Source of the DNA: Sphingobacterium siyangense
GTDB taxonomy: Bacteria; Bacteroidota; Bacteroidia; Sphingobacteriales; Sphingobacteriaceae
Direction of reading: 5' to 3'
DNA length: 64,000 nucleotides
NCBI RefSeq assembly: GCF_007830445.1
Contig: NZ_VLKR01000007.1
Span: forward strand, 124,001-188,000
The position numbers and the translations under genes were made by a program. Shown here in pieces: positions 37,660 through 47,929 of the stretch (its first letter is position 1; each line of letters opens with the position of its first letter). The notes beneath the pieces are model-generated. The model did no database searches. It had not been told where the DNA came from and saw only the letters and a program-made list of their open reading frames with translations.

Positions 37660-37812
37660 TTGGAGCGTGTGGGTAATGACTGGAAAGTATCCAAATCAAT
37701 CAATTCGTATAAATAGAACTTTACAACTGGTGGTTTGCTAGTAATAAAAGACAAACCACTATTGAATAATCTATTTTAGTTTAGAAGCCAGGTCTTGAGA
37801 TGTGGCTTTTTT
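37660..37812 (+). pseudogene. Cassette remnant: last 18 codons, stem-loop and terminator
   Basis: TTGGAGCGTGTGGGTAATGA to TAG at 37716 encodes LERVGNDWKVSKSINSYK, the exact C-terminus of the cassette protein. The rest of the gene and its leader are gone. Downstream follow the usual CAAACCACT arm and GCCAGGTC..GATGTGGC TTTTTT terminator (37784-37812). Confidence 0.9.
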
Positions 37813-37814
37813 GC

Positions 37815-37930
37815 GTTTCCTCTTTTTTGTTTCGTCCTCCAATGTTTTTAAAGACTATTGGATTTTCACTGTACGACGCCAATTTTTATGTTGAACCTTC
37901 CATTTTAAAGGTAGCTTATAGCCGTTCTTA
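37815..37930 (+). repeat. Dispersed intergenic repeat B, copy 4
   Basis: It begins directly after the fossil cassette terminator and matches 55587-55711 almost throughout (GTTTCCTCTTTTTTGTTTCG, CACTGTACGACGCCAATT). So repeat B can follow the cassette as a third block. Confidence 0.8.
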
Positions 37931-38079
37931 AATCATAAGAATAACAGTCGTTTCAAAATAGTTTTATAAGAATGACCTCTTTTGTCTTGCTAACTGTCTT
38001 GTTTTCTTTTAATTATTGTTGTAGTTTTGGTACCTCACATCGAACTGTTTTGCCGTAACGAGATAAAACGAGGCGAAAA

Positions 38080-38652
38080 ATGAAAAACAACTATAGTTCA
38101 CTCGAAAATTTAACTTTGCAAAAGTTAATACGGGCTGGAGACCAAGAAGCATTTAGGATAATCTATGAAAGGTATTGGGACAAAATATTTGTGATTTGTA
38201 ATAACCGGATACCACAAAAAGATATTGCGGAAGATCTTTTACAGGATATTTTCATTTCACTTTGGAATAATCCCAAACTCGAGGAGATTCAAAATCTTGA
38301 AGCTTATTTATTTCAGGCAGCCAAGTTTTCTATAATCAAATATCTAAATAGATCTTCAAGAATCGATTTTGTTGATCCTAATTCCTATGGACTATTGGAT
38401 CGCGTGGAAGAGCTTGGTCTGGACGATTCATTATGCATTAAAGAGCTTCAGCAACTTATTTTCCAAGAGGTAGAACGCCTGCCGGAGAAAGCAAAGATTA
38501 TCTTTAATTATTCCCGCATAGATCATTTGGACAGTCGAGAGATCGCTGAAAAACTAAATATATCACACCGAACTGTTGAAAATCAAATCAGCAAAAGCCT
38601 CAAACATTTAAGGATTTTTATAAATAATTTGAAATCTTTATTATTTTTTTAA
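38080..38652 (+). CDS. ECF RNA polymerase sigma factor (sigma-70 family)
   Basis: The 190-aa protein has sigma region 2 (residues ~20-90: AFRIIYERYWDKIFVICNNR, EDLLQDIFISLWNNP) and region 4 with an HTH (residues ~130-180: LPEKAKIIFNYSRIDHLDSR, EIAEKLNISHRTVENQIS). It is a small two-domain ECF type of the FecI-like class found next to FecR in Bacteroidota. It probably directs transcription of the FecR-SusC-SusD operon downstream when the transporter signals. Confidence 0.92.
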   Translation: MKNNYSSLENLTLQKLIRAGDQEAFRIIYERYWDKIFVICNNRIPQKDIAEDLLQDIFISLWNNPKLEEIQNLEAYLFQAAKFSIIKYLNRSSRIDFVDPNSYGLLDRVEELGLDDSLCIKELQQLIFQEVERLPEKAKIIFNYSRIDHLDSREIAEKLNISHRTVENQISKSLKHLRIFINNLKSLLFF

Positions 38653-38714
38653 TTTTTTGGCGTGCGTTGCTTAAGACTTGTGGTACTTCTATATAGACCA
38701 CAATTGTTAATCAT

Positions 38715-39773
38715 ATGAAGACGCAACAAGACATTAAAGAAATTATTTCCCGTATCAACCAGGGAATAGCTTCAGAAGAAGATATAGTACAATTCCAGCT
38801 TTGGTACAATAGTTTTGATGATAAAGAAACGATACTCGATAGCAATCTCACAGCTGTCGAATTTAAAGATAAAAACTGGGCAGAGATTCACAGACGTATT
38901 GCACCCACTAAAGTACGGCGATTGCAATGGGCATGGGGAGTTGCCGCTGCACTGCTGCTGCTTTCTACAGCTGTAGTTTGGATCTGGTCAATTCAGCAAA
39001 AGGGAAATAGCAATGAAGTTTTTAGATCAGCGGCGTGGATTACAGATGCTTCGGGCCAAACTCAAGAAATTAGTAGCAGCTTACACGATTTTCTGGATTC
39101 GACGAGCTATGTGGATCTTAAAGAACATCATGATTTAAGAACCTTGGCAACAGCGCCAGGGGAGTTTACCAAAGTTATTCTCCCAGATGGCACTAAAGTG
39201 TCGCTAAATGCCGGATCGAAAATCGTCTTGTCTCCAGATTACGCCAAGGCGGCACAAAGGACAATTTCATTGGAAGGAGAGGCTTACTTTGAAGTCGTTA
39301 CAATACCCGGGCGCAGCTTTGTCGTAAAAACAGCAGATCAGCAGATCAAAGTTCTCGGTACAAAATTCAATGTCAGCGCTTATCCTAGTTTTGATAAAAC
39401 AATTACCACACTGCACGAGGGGAAAATTGAGCTAAGCAATGGAAATCAAAATGTCATATTGCGCCCCAATAACATAGTTGTCAACAAAGATGGAGCTTTG
39501 TCTCTTCAACGGATGGTGAAGCTAGAGAAAGAGGCATGGCGCAAACTAGATTTTGAATTTGATAATGAATCTATTAAGACTGTACTTCATCAACTTAGCC
39601 AGTGGTACGGTTTTGAGCTCTCTTATCAGTCCGCTGTTCCTAACCAGCATATCTCTGGTAAAATAGTAAATGGCACAAAAACCTCAGATGTGCTTGAGAT
39701 TATGAAAAACTTAACGAATGGGAATTTTCAGATGAAAGGCAACGTCCTCTATGTGAATTTCGCAAATAATTAA
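38715..39773 (+). CDS. FecR-family anti-sigma/signal transducer
   Basis: The 352-aa protein has an N-terminal cytoplasmic helical part (residues 1-70, IKEIISRINQGIASEEDIVQ), one TM helix near 74-92 (WAWGVAAALLLLSTAVVWIW), a FecR domain (GEFTKVILPDGTKVSLNAGS, LEGEAYFEVVTIPGRSFVVK) and a C-terminal DUF4974-type domain (FEFDNESIKTVLHQLSQWYG). It relays transporter occupancy to the ECF sigma factor. It begins 62 bp after the sigma gene. Confidence 0.93.
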   Translation: MKTQQDIKEIISRINQGIASEEDIVQFQLWYNSFDDKETILDSNLTAVEFKDKNWAEIHRRIAPTKVRRLQWAWGVAAALLLLSTAVVWIWSIQQKGNSNEVFRSAAWITDASGQTQEISSSLHDFLDSTSYVDLKEHHDLRTLATAPGEFTKVILPDGTKVSLNAGSKIVLSPDYAKAAQRTISLEGEAYFEVVTIPGRSFVVKTADQQIKVLGTKFNVSAYPSFDKTITTLHEGKIELSNGNQNVILRPNNIVVNKDGALSLQRMVKLEKEAWRKLDFEFDNESIKTVLHQLSQWYGFELSYQSAVPNQHISGKIVNGTKTSDVLEIMKNLTNGNFQMKGNVLYVNFANN

Positions 39774-39783
39774 CCTTAATACA

Positions 39784-42700
39784 ATGAATGAAAAATTCTT
39801 TAAACGAAGCCCGGCTTTTTTAAATCCGGAATTGCTTTCGGTTAAACTAACCACCTTAATGACAATTGGGCTATTGTCTTGTAGCATACAGCAAAGTTTC
39901 GCACAGCGAATTCATATCGATACAACCAAAAAGCCACTTAAAACAGTATTAAAGCAGATTGAAGAGCAGTCAGGTTATTCTTTTGTTTATGATGCAGGTA
40001 TTGTAGAAAACACGTCTATGTTTCAGATTTCGCTTGATGAAGATGGGATTCAAGCTGCATTGTCGAAATTAGCTAAAGAGCTTCATGTTGACTATAAGAT
40101 TGTTAATAAAACTATTACATTAACTCGGATCAAAGAAAAGGAGGGAACAATCTTGTTGAAAGGACGTGTGTCCATCGATGATCAGGATGGTAAATCTCCT
40201 TCATATCAAGCTGGTGTTAGTGTCGCTATCAAAGGAACTAATAAAGTTACCAGTACAAACAATATCGGCGAATTTAGTTTGGACGTTCCTATGGAGGCAA
40301 CTATTGTGGTCAGTTACATCGGTTATAAACCCAGAGAAATTCCTGCTAAAGATATCAGAAAAAATCTCGCTATCGTGCTCCAAAAAAGTATGGATTATCT
40401 GGATGAAGTAATTGTAACAGCATATGGTACCAAAGAAGCGAGAGAGAACCAAACAGGATCGGCTTTTACGATTACAAGAAAGGACCTCGATAACAGGCCT
40501 GCACTCCGGTTGGATGCTTTACTGGAAGGTGTCGTTCCAGGGGTCGAATTTAATTCACAAGATGGGGGGACAAATAGCTCTGCAAGATCACGCTATAGCA
40601 CTAGAATACGTGGAGAATCCTCTACCGTTGGCGGTACAACATCAAATGAGCCATTATGGGTCGTAGATGGTGTGCCTTTGTATACTGGCGGAACGACTAA
40701 TTCAATTCCTGGGATGCAAAATTCGATCAGTCCATTGACATATATAAATCCGAATGATATTGAAAGTGTCACCGTACTTAAGGATGCCAGTGCAACGACA
40801 ATTTATGGCGCAAATGGATCCAATGGTGTTATCCTGATAACAACCAAACGAGGAAAAGGAGCCCCAAAACTTACTTATTCATTTCGAACAGGGATAAATA
40901 GACGGCCATCAAGTCATCTCAACCAACTGAATGGTCGCCAATATTTAAACCTGGTCAAAGCCATGGGGATGGTTGATCAGTTGGGGAAAATTGATACCAG
41001 TCAGGATACACGGTGGGCAGATGTTTATAATCGTACTGGTTTTACTAATCTCCACAGCCTAGGACTGTCGGGTTCAACAGATGCTGTTCATTATTTCCTC
41101 TCGGCCAATATCTATGACGAAAAACAGACCATTATCGGTAATTCTACAAAACGTTATGATGTGCGTTCAAACGTAAGTGGGAATGTGGGTAAACGTTTGG
41201 TTTTGAACAGTACACTTGCTGCTTCTTATTCTAAAGATGACATGTTCAATCCAGGCAATGCTTATTTTCAGTACAGCCCATTGATTAGTCCATTTGGTCC
41301 AAATGGTGAGTATATTGAGCGAGATCCAAATGGCGGGCTTTTACAGGGTATGCCTGGTCTGATCGATCAAAATGAACAAAAACAAGCAACCGCACATGTT
41401 TTGGGAACCTTAGGATTTACTTATCAACTATGGGATGGATTAGTCTTTACAAACCTTAATGGTGCGGATTTTACCAGCGCCAATGAAGATCAGTACTTTT
41501 CAATGTATAATTACACGGGCTCTTCCAGTAACGGCGAGGCCTATCGAGGGCAGTCACAGGTTTTAAACTTAATCAGTACAAATACCTTAGCATTTAAGCG
41601 TACTATTTTTAAAGGTGATTTTGATGTTGTACTGGGAACCGAAGCACGAAAAGAAGAACGTAGATCTGTTTCCGCTACGGGAAGTAATTTTCCAAATGAC
41701 TATATCCGGGAAGTCGGCTTTGTAGCCACTGATAATCGTCTTGGCACAACAAGCCGCGATAAACAAACGTTACTTTCCTATTTTGGGCGTGCCGGTTACG
41801 TATATGATAAACGTTATGCAATAAACTATACCTATCGAAAAGATGGCAGTTCCAATTTTGGGAAAGATGTAAAATGGGGAACCTTTAGTTCTGTCGGTGC
41901 GGCATGGACAATAAGCAATGAGGCTTTTTGGCCAAAAAATAAGATTGTTGATTTCTTGAAATTTAAGGCATCCTACGGAAATAATGGTAACTCTCGATTT
42001 AATTCAGCTTATGCTAGTGGTATTTACAAATACGATTCCAATTATAGTTACGGGGGGAGTTCTGGAACGACGATGTCGAGAGGTGTGAATGACGGACTGA
42101 AATGGGAAACAACAAAAATGCTCAATACAGGGATAGATTTTAGATTGTTAGGTCGGTGGAATGTAGCGGCCGAATACTATCGAAATGTTACCCACGATAT
42201 GATTGACGATGCCTATGTATCTATGGTGACAGGCTTTAGACGTACTTATCAAAACGTCGGAAAAATGCAAAATGCAGGTGTGGAGTTGAGTGTCAATGGA
42301 GCAATACTACAAAAGGAAAACTTTAATTGGAATGCAACGTTCATTTTATCTTCAAATAGAAACAAAGTGTTGCAGTTAAATGAAGATATTGACCGTGTTT
42401 CGGGCAATACGATCATGAGAAAAGGATATAATTCCCGCTCTTACTACCTTGTGCGTTGGGCAGGTGTGGATCCTTCTACAGGAGATCCAATGTGGTATGA
42501 TTTGGATGGCAATGTAACTAAAGTATATAATACAGAAAATCGTGTGCTTGTTGGAGATTCAACCCCGCAATATTATGGAGGACTAACGAATTATGTTAAT
42601 TATAAAAACTGGAATTTTTCAATTTTTTTCAAATATTCAAAAGGAGGCTATTATTTTGATCAGGCAACTAGAAATAATGGATTGGATGGTCTTAATATTT

Positions 42701-43107
42701 TGAGTGGCAATCAATCCATTGATATGCTGAATTCTTGGTATTTTCCGGGGCAGCTGGCAACTTCTCCACGACTTTCGAATACAAGTACCTCATCTATTAT
42801 GAACTCCACCCGCTTTTTATTGGACAAAACATACCTTAAGTTAGATAATATCAGTGTAGGATATACTTTTAATAGCGGTCTAATTCGCCGATTAAAGTTA
42901 GATCATATTTCAGTTACCGCTATGGCGAGTAATATTGCGATGTGGACTCCATATTCATCGAAAAAAGGATCAATAAAAAATTATGAAGTTTTAGCTAAAC
43001 AGTATGGTGTAACAAGCGGAAGCGTAGTTGACAATACCTATGCAAATATGCTTTCAGAATCCAGTCGCGTGCTTAATTATTCAATGGGTATCAATATCGG
43101 TTTTTAA
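39784..43107 (+). CDS. SusC/RagA TonB-dependent transporter with N-terminal STN domain
   Basis: The 1107-aa protein has a signal (SFAQ), then an STN (secretin/TonB short N-terminal) domain (KPLKTVLKQIEEQSGYSFVY) that contacts FecR. A CarboxypepD_reg sandwich follows (EFSLDVPMEATIVVSYIGYK), then the TonB box DEVIVTAYGTKEARE, the plug (IRGESSTVGGTTSNEPLWVV) and a barrel ending SMGINIGF. The STN domain identifies it as a transducer-type transporter coupled to FecR and the ECF sigma, in contrast to the HTCS-linked copy at 23195. Confidence 0.94.
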   Translation: MNEKFFKRSPAFLNPELLSVKLTTLMTIGLLSCSIQQSFAQRIHIDTTKKPLKTVLKQIEEQSGYSFVYDAGIVENTSMFQISLDEDGIQAALSKLAKELHVDYKIVNKTITLTRIKEKEGTILLKGRVSIDDQDGKSPSYQAGVSVAIKGTNKVTSTNNIGEFSLDVPMEATIVVSYIGYKPREIPAKDIRKNLAIVLQKSMDYLDEVIVTAYGTKEARENQTGSAFTITRKDLDNRPALRLDALLEGVVPGVEFNSQDGGTNSSARSRYSTRIRGESSTVGGTTSNEPLWVVDGVPLYTGGTTNSIPGMQNSISPLTYINPNDIESVTVLKDASATTIYGANGSNGVILITTKRGKGAPKLTYSFRTGINRRPSSHLNQLNGRQYLNLVKAMGMVDQLGKIDTSQDTRWADVYNRTGFTNLHSLGLSGSTDAVHYFLSANIYDEKQTIIGNSTKRYDVRSNVSGNVGKRLVLNSTLAASYSKDDMFNPGNAYFQYSPLISPFGPNGEYIERDPNGGLLQGMPGLIDQNEQKQATAHVLGTLGFTYQLWDGLVFTNLNGADFTSANEDQYFSMYNYTGSSSNGEAYRGQSQVLNLISTNTLAFKRTIFKGDFDVVLGTEARKEERRSVSATGSNFPNDYIREVGFVATDNRLGTTSRDKQTLLSYFGRAGYVYDKRYAINYTYRKDGSSNFGKDVKWGTFSSVGAAWTISNEAFWPKNKIVDFLKFKASYGNNGNSRFNSAYASGIYKYDSNYSYGGSSGTTMSRGVNDGLKWETTKMLNTGIDFRLLGRWNVAAEYYRNVTHDMIDDAYVSMVTGFRRTYQNVGKMQNAGVELSVNGAILQKENFNWNATFILSSNRNKVLQLNEDIDRVSGNTIMRKGYNSRSYYLVRWAGVDPSTGDPMWYDLDGNVTKVYNTENRVLVGDSTPQYYGGLTNYVNYKNWNFSIFFKYSKGGYYFDQATRNNGLDGLNILSGNQSIDMLNSWYFPGQLATSPRLSNTSTSSIMNSTRFLLDKTYLKLDNISVGYTFNSGLIRRLKLDHISVTAMASNIAMWTPYSSKKGSIKNYEVLAKQYGVTSGSVVDNTYANMLSESSRVLNYSMGINIGF

Positions 43108-43119
43108 TCAGAATTTAAC

Positions 43120-44574
43120 ATGAAGTTATTTAAATATACAGTAATCGCGGTGTCATTATCGTTGGCAAGTTGCGGTAAATCATTTTTGGAAGTTGAACCC
43201 ATAGGACAACTCGGCAAAGAGCAACTATTTTCTGATTTAAATGGTATGCGGGATGCACTTGTTGGTAGTTATAACCTCACCTCGCGTTTTTTTCAGTCAC
43301 AGTATGGGATATATGGCGATTTACGTGGCGATGATATACAACGCATCACAAATGGTACGCAAAATTATATGTTAACGGACTATAACTATACTTTTGATGA
43401 AGAAGATGGAACTGGTGGGACTTTAGCCATATGGTCAACAGGCTATGAGGCCATTAATAATATCAATAATATTATTAACTCTGCTGAAACGGTGCGTAAA
43501 TCACTAAATGGTAGGTCTGACGATTTTAATAGCTATATGGGACAGAGCCACGTTTTGCGTGGACTACTATTTTTTGCATTGGCAAATGTCTATGCACAGC
43601 ATTATACGTATACAGCGGATGGAAGTCATCCGGGAATTCCTATTCCTACAGTAACACCATTACCGAGTGAGCGCGTGCCCAGGGCAAGTATGAAAGATAC
43701 CTATGCGCAAATCATAGCTGATCTAGAACAGGGAATTACCTTTTTGGGAAATTCAACAGGAAAGACTAAGATATATGCTTCAGCAGATGCCGCACGAGCC
43801 CTTTTGTCGAGGATATATCTATACATGGGGCGTTATGAAGATGTAATTAACTATTCTTCAGTAGTATTGACCGATGGAAAGTACAAATTGGTGAATGCCG
43901 AAGATTATAAAAATATGTTCATTTCGGATAGTCAGTTTTCAGATTTTAACAGCATTAATTCTGAAGTGATCTGGCAGCTAAATCTGACTATTAGGTCTTC
44001 AAATTTTATGTCAAGCTTCTATTCTGATAGAGTTGCGTTTTTAGCCTATCCTTCAGACAATTTTTTAAATTTATTAGGCACAGATGATATCCGTAAATCA
44101 ATGTTTGAACTACAATCAAGTTCGAAGAGATACATGTCTCTTAAGAATGGGAAGTATTCAACAACAACTGATTTGAATTGGCCTGTCAATTTTAAAGTGA
44201 TCCGGTCTGCCGAACTCTATCTAAATAGAGCGGAAGCATATTTTCATACTCAACAATATAATTTGGCGATTGAAGACTTAAAAACCGTTAGAGCGAGGGC
44301 ACTAGGTAAAAATACCGCGGAAATTGTTGTCGAATATACTTCACCAAATGAATTGTTGGAATTGATAAAATTGGAAAGACGCAAGGAATTGGCTTTTGAA
44401 GGCCAGCGTATCTACGATATCATGCGTTATAAAGAATCGCTGGATCGTGGGACCGGATGTAACTCGGCAAACTGTCAGATAAATTATCCCAATGATCTGT
44501 TTATTCTTCCTATTCCAAAATCAGAATTAGATGCCAATAAATCCATCACTCCCAATCCCACTGTAAATAAATAA
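43120..44574 (+). CDS. SusD/RagB-family lipoprotein
   Basis: The 484-aa protein starts 12 bp after susC. It has a lipoprotein signal (VSLSLASC-GK), SusD-like helices (YMGQSHVLRGLLFFALANVY) and the C-terminal motifs IRSAELYLNRAEAYFHTQQY and ERRKELAFEGQRIYDIMRYK. It is the substrate-binding lid of the 39784 transporter. The length is typical for the family. Confidence 0.92.
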   Translation: MKLFKYTVIAVSLSLASCGKSFLEVEPIGQLGKEQLFSDLNGMRDALVGSYNLTSRFFQSQYGIYGDLRGDDIQRITNGTQNYMLTDYNYTFDEEDGTGGTLAIWSTGYEAINNINNIINSAETVRKSLNGRSDDFNSYMGQSHVLRGLLFFALANVYAQHYTYTADGSHPGIPIPTVTPLPSERVPRASMKDTYAQIIADLEQGITFLGNSTGKTKIYASADAARALLSRIYLYMGRYEDVINYSSVVLTDGKYKLVNAEDYKNMFISDSQFSDFNSINSEVIWQLNLTIRSSNFMSSFYSDRVAFLAYPSDNFLNLLGTDDIRKSMFELQSSSKRYMSLKNGKYSTTTDLNWPVNFKVIRSAELYLNRAEAYFHTQQYNLAIEDLKTVRARALGKNTAEIVVEYTSPNELLELIKLERRKELAFEGQRIYDIMRYKESLDRGTGCNSANCQINYPNDLFILPIPKSELDANKSITPNPTVNK

Positions 44575-44576
44575 AA

Positions 44577-45032
44577 ATGAAAAATATCCTATTTTTAATG
44601 AGTTTCATCTCCCTGCTATTTTTAGCTTGTAATAAAGAATTAGAAACTCCATATGATCATCCTTTTTTCTATATCCACCAAAATAACGTTTCGGAAATAA
44701 CTGTGCAGGCTAACAGAAATGAGTCGGTTGACTATAAAGTTTATTTCAGTACAAAAACACAGTTCGAAGCCATTGAAGTGGATTATGAAGTGGTGGCGGG
44801 CGATGGCCTTAAAACGGGCGTAGATTACGAAGTTATTAATTCGGGTTCGTCGCTTTTGTTTAAGCCAGGTGTCGTAGAAATGCCTATAACAATACGCTGG
44901 ATTAATCATTCGATAGAAGAAGGTAAAGACAATACATTAACTATTCGTCTGCTCAGAAACGATAAAAATATTACACTTGGCCTACCCGGCCCTGATCATA
45001 AACAATCCAGTCTGAAAATTACTAAAATATAG
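44577..45032 (+). CDS. Calx-beta/DUF4843-like surface lipoprotein
   Basis: The 151-aa protein has a lipoprotein signal (MKNILFLMSFISLLFLAC) and one beta-sandwich resembling Calx-beta or DUF4843 (VDYEVVAGDGLKTGVDYEVI, SLLFKPGVVEMPITIRWIN, NTLTIRLLRNDKNITLGLPG). Such small lipoproteins follow SusD in many operons and help hold the surface complex. It starts 3 bp after the susD stop. Confidence 0.75.
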   Translation: MKNILFLMSFISLLFLACNKELETPYDHPFFYIHQNNVSEITVQANRNESVDYKVYFSTKTQFEAIEVDYEVVAGDGLKTGVDYEVINSGSSLLFKPGVVEMPITIRWINHSIEEGKDNTLTIRLLRNDKNITLGLPGPDHKQSSLKITKI

Positions 45033-45037
45033 AACAT

Positions 45038-47845
45038 ATGGATATTCTGAAAAAAACAATAGGGATATTGTGTGTTCTTCTTGTATCATTCATACAGCTG
45101 AAAGCGCAGGACCTTAAACAGGATCCAAAGTTGTTGCGTGGAAAATTAAAAAATGGCTTTCAGTATTTTATTTATCCTAATAATACGAATAATCAGCAGA
45201 CTGCTATACAGCTTTTTGTCAATGCCGGCAGTCTACAGGAAGAGGATAATCAGTTGGGATTAGCCCATTTTGTTGAACACATGGCTTTTAATGGAAGTAA
45301 GCACTATCCAAAAAATGAAGTCATCACCTACTTGGAGTCTTTGGGCGTTAAATTTGGGGCTGACTTAAATGCACATACCTCCTATGATGAAACGGTTTAT
45401 AAAATCACGATCGATAGCAAGTCGAAGGAAAACTTAGAGAAAGCGCTTGATATCGTTAGCGACTGGGCGTTCAATCTTAGTTTCGATTCTTTGGAAATCG
45501 AAAAGGAGCGCGGCATCATCATAGAAGAATGGCGGACCAAGGAAGGTCTTTCTGCCCGCCTGAGCGATCAGACCCTGCCTTTGATCTTTTCTCATTCCCG
45601 TTACGGCCTTCGTAAACCGATTGGCACGCTGGATATATTGCGTAATTTTCGTCGGCCGACGCTGGTAGATTTTTATCAAAAATGGTATAGGCCAAACCTA
45701 ATGGGATTGGCTGTCGTAACAAACCAAGATCCAAAAGCAGTTGAGAAGATGATCAAAAAGCTTTTTGGAAAAGCTAAAAACAGAAAACCAGAAACAAAGC
45801 GCATTTCATATAGCTTGGCAAATCATACCGATACACTTTTTAATATCTATACGGACAAAGAGGCCAATAGTATTGACTTTAGTTATATTGGGATTTTGCC
45901 GGCTAGCAAAGCTGTAAAGACGGAAGCTGATTTTTTTGAAAATTTAAAACGTAGTGCAGTAAATGCACTTTTAAAGAAAAGATTTGATCGAATTGCCCAG
46001 TTGGACGACAGTTACAAAAGTGCTTCCATGTCGGTCTCTGATCTTTTACTGAACAATGGACTTTCTGTTGGTGGAGCTACCTTGTACGAGGGGCAGATCA
46101 AATCTGGAATTTCTAAATATTTGAAAGAACGCGAACGTATTTTGCGCTATGGATTTACCTCTTCAGAACTGTCTGATTATAGAGAGCAATACAAAAGACA
46201 GCTTCAACGCGCGCCGGAGAACAAAGAACTAAATGCCAATATCATGTTGAGCCAATTAAAAGATGTCTTTTTTACTGGCCAAATATTAATGGATAAGGAA
46301 CAACGTAATGGGCAGATATTACGTGATCTGGATAGACTCGATTCTTTAAACCTCCTGCATCATCTCCAGGGTTATTTTAAGCCGGGAAATACAGCTGTGA
46401 TGCTAACCGCCCCTGAACGCCTAATGGCAGAGGTGCCCAACGAAAGTGTTTTGCGCCAGTTGTTCGCAGAGTCCGCCGAGGCAGATTTGAAGAAATGGAC
46501 AGATCATATTGAAATACCCCAGCAATTGCTGAGCGATCTGCCTATATCCGGTAAAGTGATACAAAAGAAACTGATCAACGAGGTCGGTGTGACCGAATGG
46601 CAACTTTCCAATGGCGCCAGATTTTTTTTGAAGAAAAATGATAGTAGAAAAAATCATATTCAACTAACAGCCTTTAGAAAAGGCGGTTTTATTGCTATGG
46701 ACAGCTCCGATTATGTCAACGCTGTGTATGCCAAAAATATAATTGGAGCCAGTGGTGCGGGGGCATTTACGCGGGCGGCATTAACAAAATTTTTAAATGG
46801 AAACTCAGCGTCGGCCACGTTTATGATAGCGCCAAATCGAGAGGGACTGTCGGCGTCAGCTAATCAAAAGGATATCAAGTCTATGTTTGAGCTGATTTAC
46901 CTCAAATGGACTCAGCCTCGTGTCGATGAGAAAATTTTTGGAAGCATCAAAAAGCAAGGGTTAGATGCCGCCAGGAATAAAAAATTCAATGTGATGGATG
47001 CCTATAATCAAGCGATCAATAAAGCTATAGGGGCGGACGATTTGGAAGAAAATACACTTTCGGTCGAACGCATTGAAAAGGATCTACAGATTGATCGTAT
47101 TGTACCAGTATTCAAGGAACGTTTCCATTCAGCTAAAGATTTTGATTTTGTGCTCGTCGGTGATTTTGATATAGATAGTATTCAAGCATTTGTAGAACAG
47201 TATATAGCGGCACTTCCTACAGGATATTACCGCAGTGAGCAGCGGATGCCAGCTTATAAACAACGCCAAGATCAAGAAATTGTCCAATATGCAGGCCAGG
47301 CAGAAAAGGCCACGGTTAACTTGTTCTATCAGACCACTTCTACACATTATGATTACCCTGAGATACTAAAAAATGAACTTTTGGAAAATGTGCTCAAGGT
47401 TAAACTCCGAAAAAATTTGAGAGAAGAGCAGTCAGGCGTATATGGCGTAGGTGTTAGTGTCAGTGCAACTTCTGAACCGACCGATTTGATGCGTACACGC
47501 ATTAATTTTACCTGCGAACCTTCAAGAGCAGAGTTTTTGATCGGACAAGTTCAGGTCGAACTTGATAAAATCATAAAAGATCCGTCTTACTTTATTGAAG
47601 AACTTAATAATGCTAAAGTACAAATGTACCAGGTATACGACAAACAATTTGGAAAAGATACATTTTGGAGTGCAGAACTGCGCAACCATGTTTATTATGG
47701 TTTTGGAACCTGGTCATTCTTTACCAGTTATAAGCAAATGCTTGATCAGATAAAAGCTGCGGACATTGCCGATTATGCTAAACTTAAGCTTAATAAAGCC
47801 TACAAAGTAAAGGCGGTATTATTACCAGAAAATTTAAAGAAATAA
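45038..47845 (+). CDS. M16-family metallopeptidase (pitrilysin/PqqL-like)
   Basis: The 935-aa protein has a signal peptide and two M16 halves. The catalytic inverted zinc motif HxxEH is GLAHFVEHMAFNGSKHYP (near residues 78-82) with the downstream Glu in the EKALDIVSDWAFNLSFDSLE region (EIEKERGIIIEEW near residue 155). The second half is the inactive partner (FKERFHSAKDFDFVLVGDFD, EEQSGVYGVGVSVSATSEPT). Such proteases degrade peptides in the periplasm. Its place inside a SusC/D operon suggests that the imported substrate is a peptide or glycopeptide. Confidence 0.9.
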   Translation: MDILKKTIGILCVLLVSFIQLKAQDLKQDPKLLRGKLKNGFQYFIYPNNTNNQQTAIQLFVNAGSLQEEDNQLGLAHFVEHMAFNGSKHYPKNEVITYLESLGVKFGADLNAHTSYDETVYKITIDSKSKENLEKALDIVSDWAFNLSFDSLEIEKERGIIIEEWRTKEGLSARLSDQTLPLIFSHSRYGLRKPIGTLDILRNFRRPTLVDFYQKWYRPNLMGLAVVTNQDPKAVEKMIKKLFGKAKNRKPETKRISYSLANHTDTLFNIYTDKEANSIDFSYIGILPASKAVKTEADFFENLKRSAVNALLKKRFDRIAQLDDSYKSASMSVSDLLLNNGLSVGGATLYEGQIKSGISKYLKERERILRYGFTSSELSDYREQYKRQLQRAPENKELNANIMLSQLKDVFFTGQILMDKEQRNGQILRDLDRLDSLNLLHHLQGYFKPGNTAVMLTAPERLMAEVPNESVLRQLFAESAEADLKKWTDHIEIPQQLLSDLPISGKVIQKKLINEVGVTEWQLSNGARFFLKKNDSRKNHIQLTAFRKGGFIAMDSSDYVNAVYAKNIIGASGAGAFTRAALTKFLNGNSASATFMIAPNREGLSASANQKDIKSMFELIYLKWTQPRVDEKIFGSIKKQGLDAARNKKFNVMDAYNQAINKAIGADDLEENTLSVERIEKDLQIDRIVPVFKERFHSAKDFDFVLVGDFDIDSIQAFVEQYIAALPTGYYRSEQRMPAYKQRQDQEIVQYAGQAEKATVNLFYQTTSTHYDYPEILKNELLENVLKVKLRKNLREEQSGVYGVGVSVSATSEPTDLMRTRINFTCEPSRAEFLIGQVQVELDKIIKDPSYFIEELNNAKVQMYQVYDKQFGKDTFWSAELRNHVYYGFGTWSFFTSYKQMLDQIKAADIADYAKLKLNKAYKVKAVLLPENLKK

Positions 47846-47929
47846 TTCATACAGATGAAATGGTCAGCGATATATCAGACAAGTTTGATAAAGATAAGAC
47901 CTAAGCTTCATCATCATAAAAATATAGGG

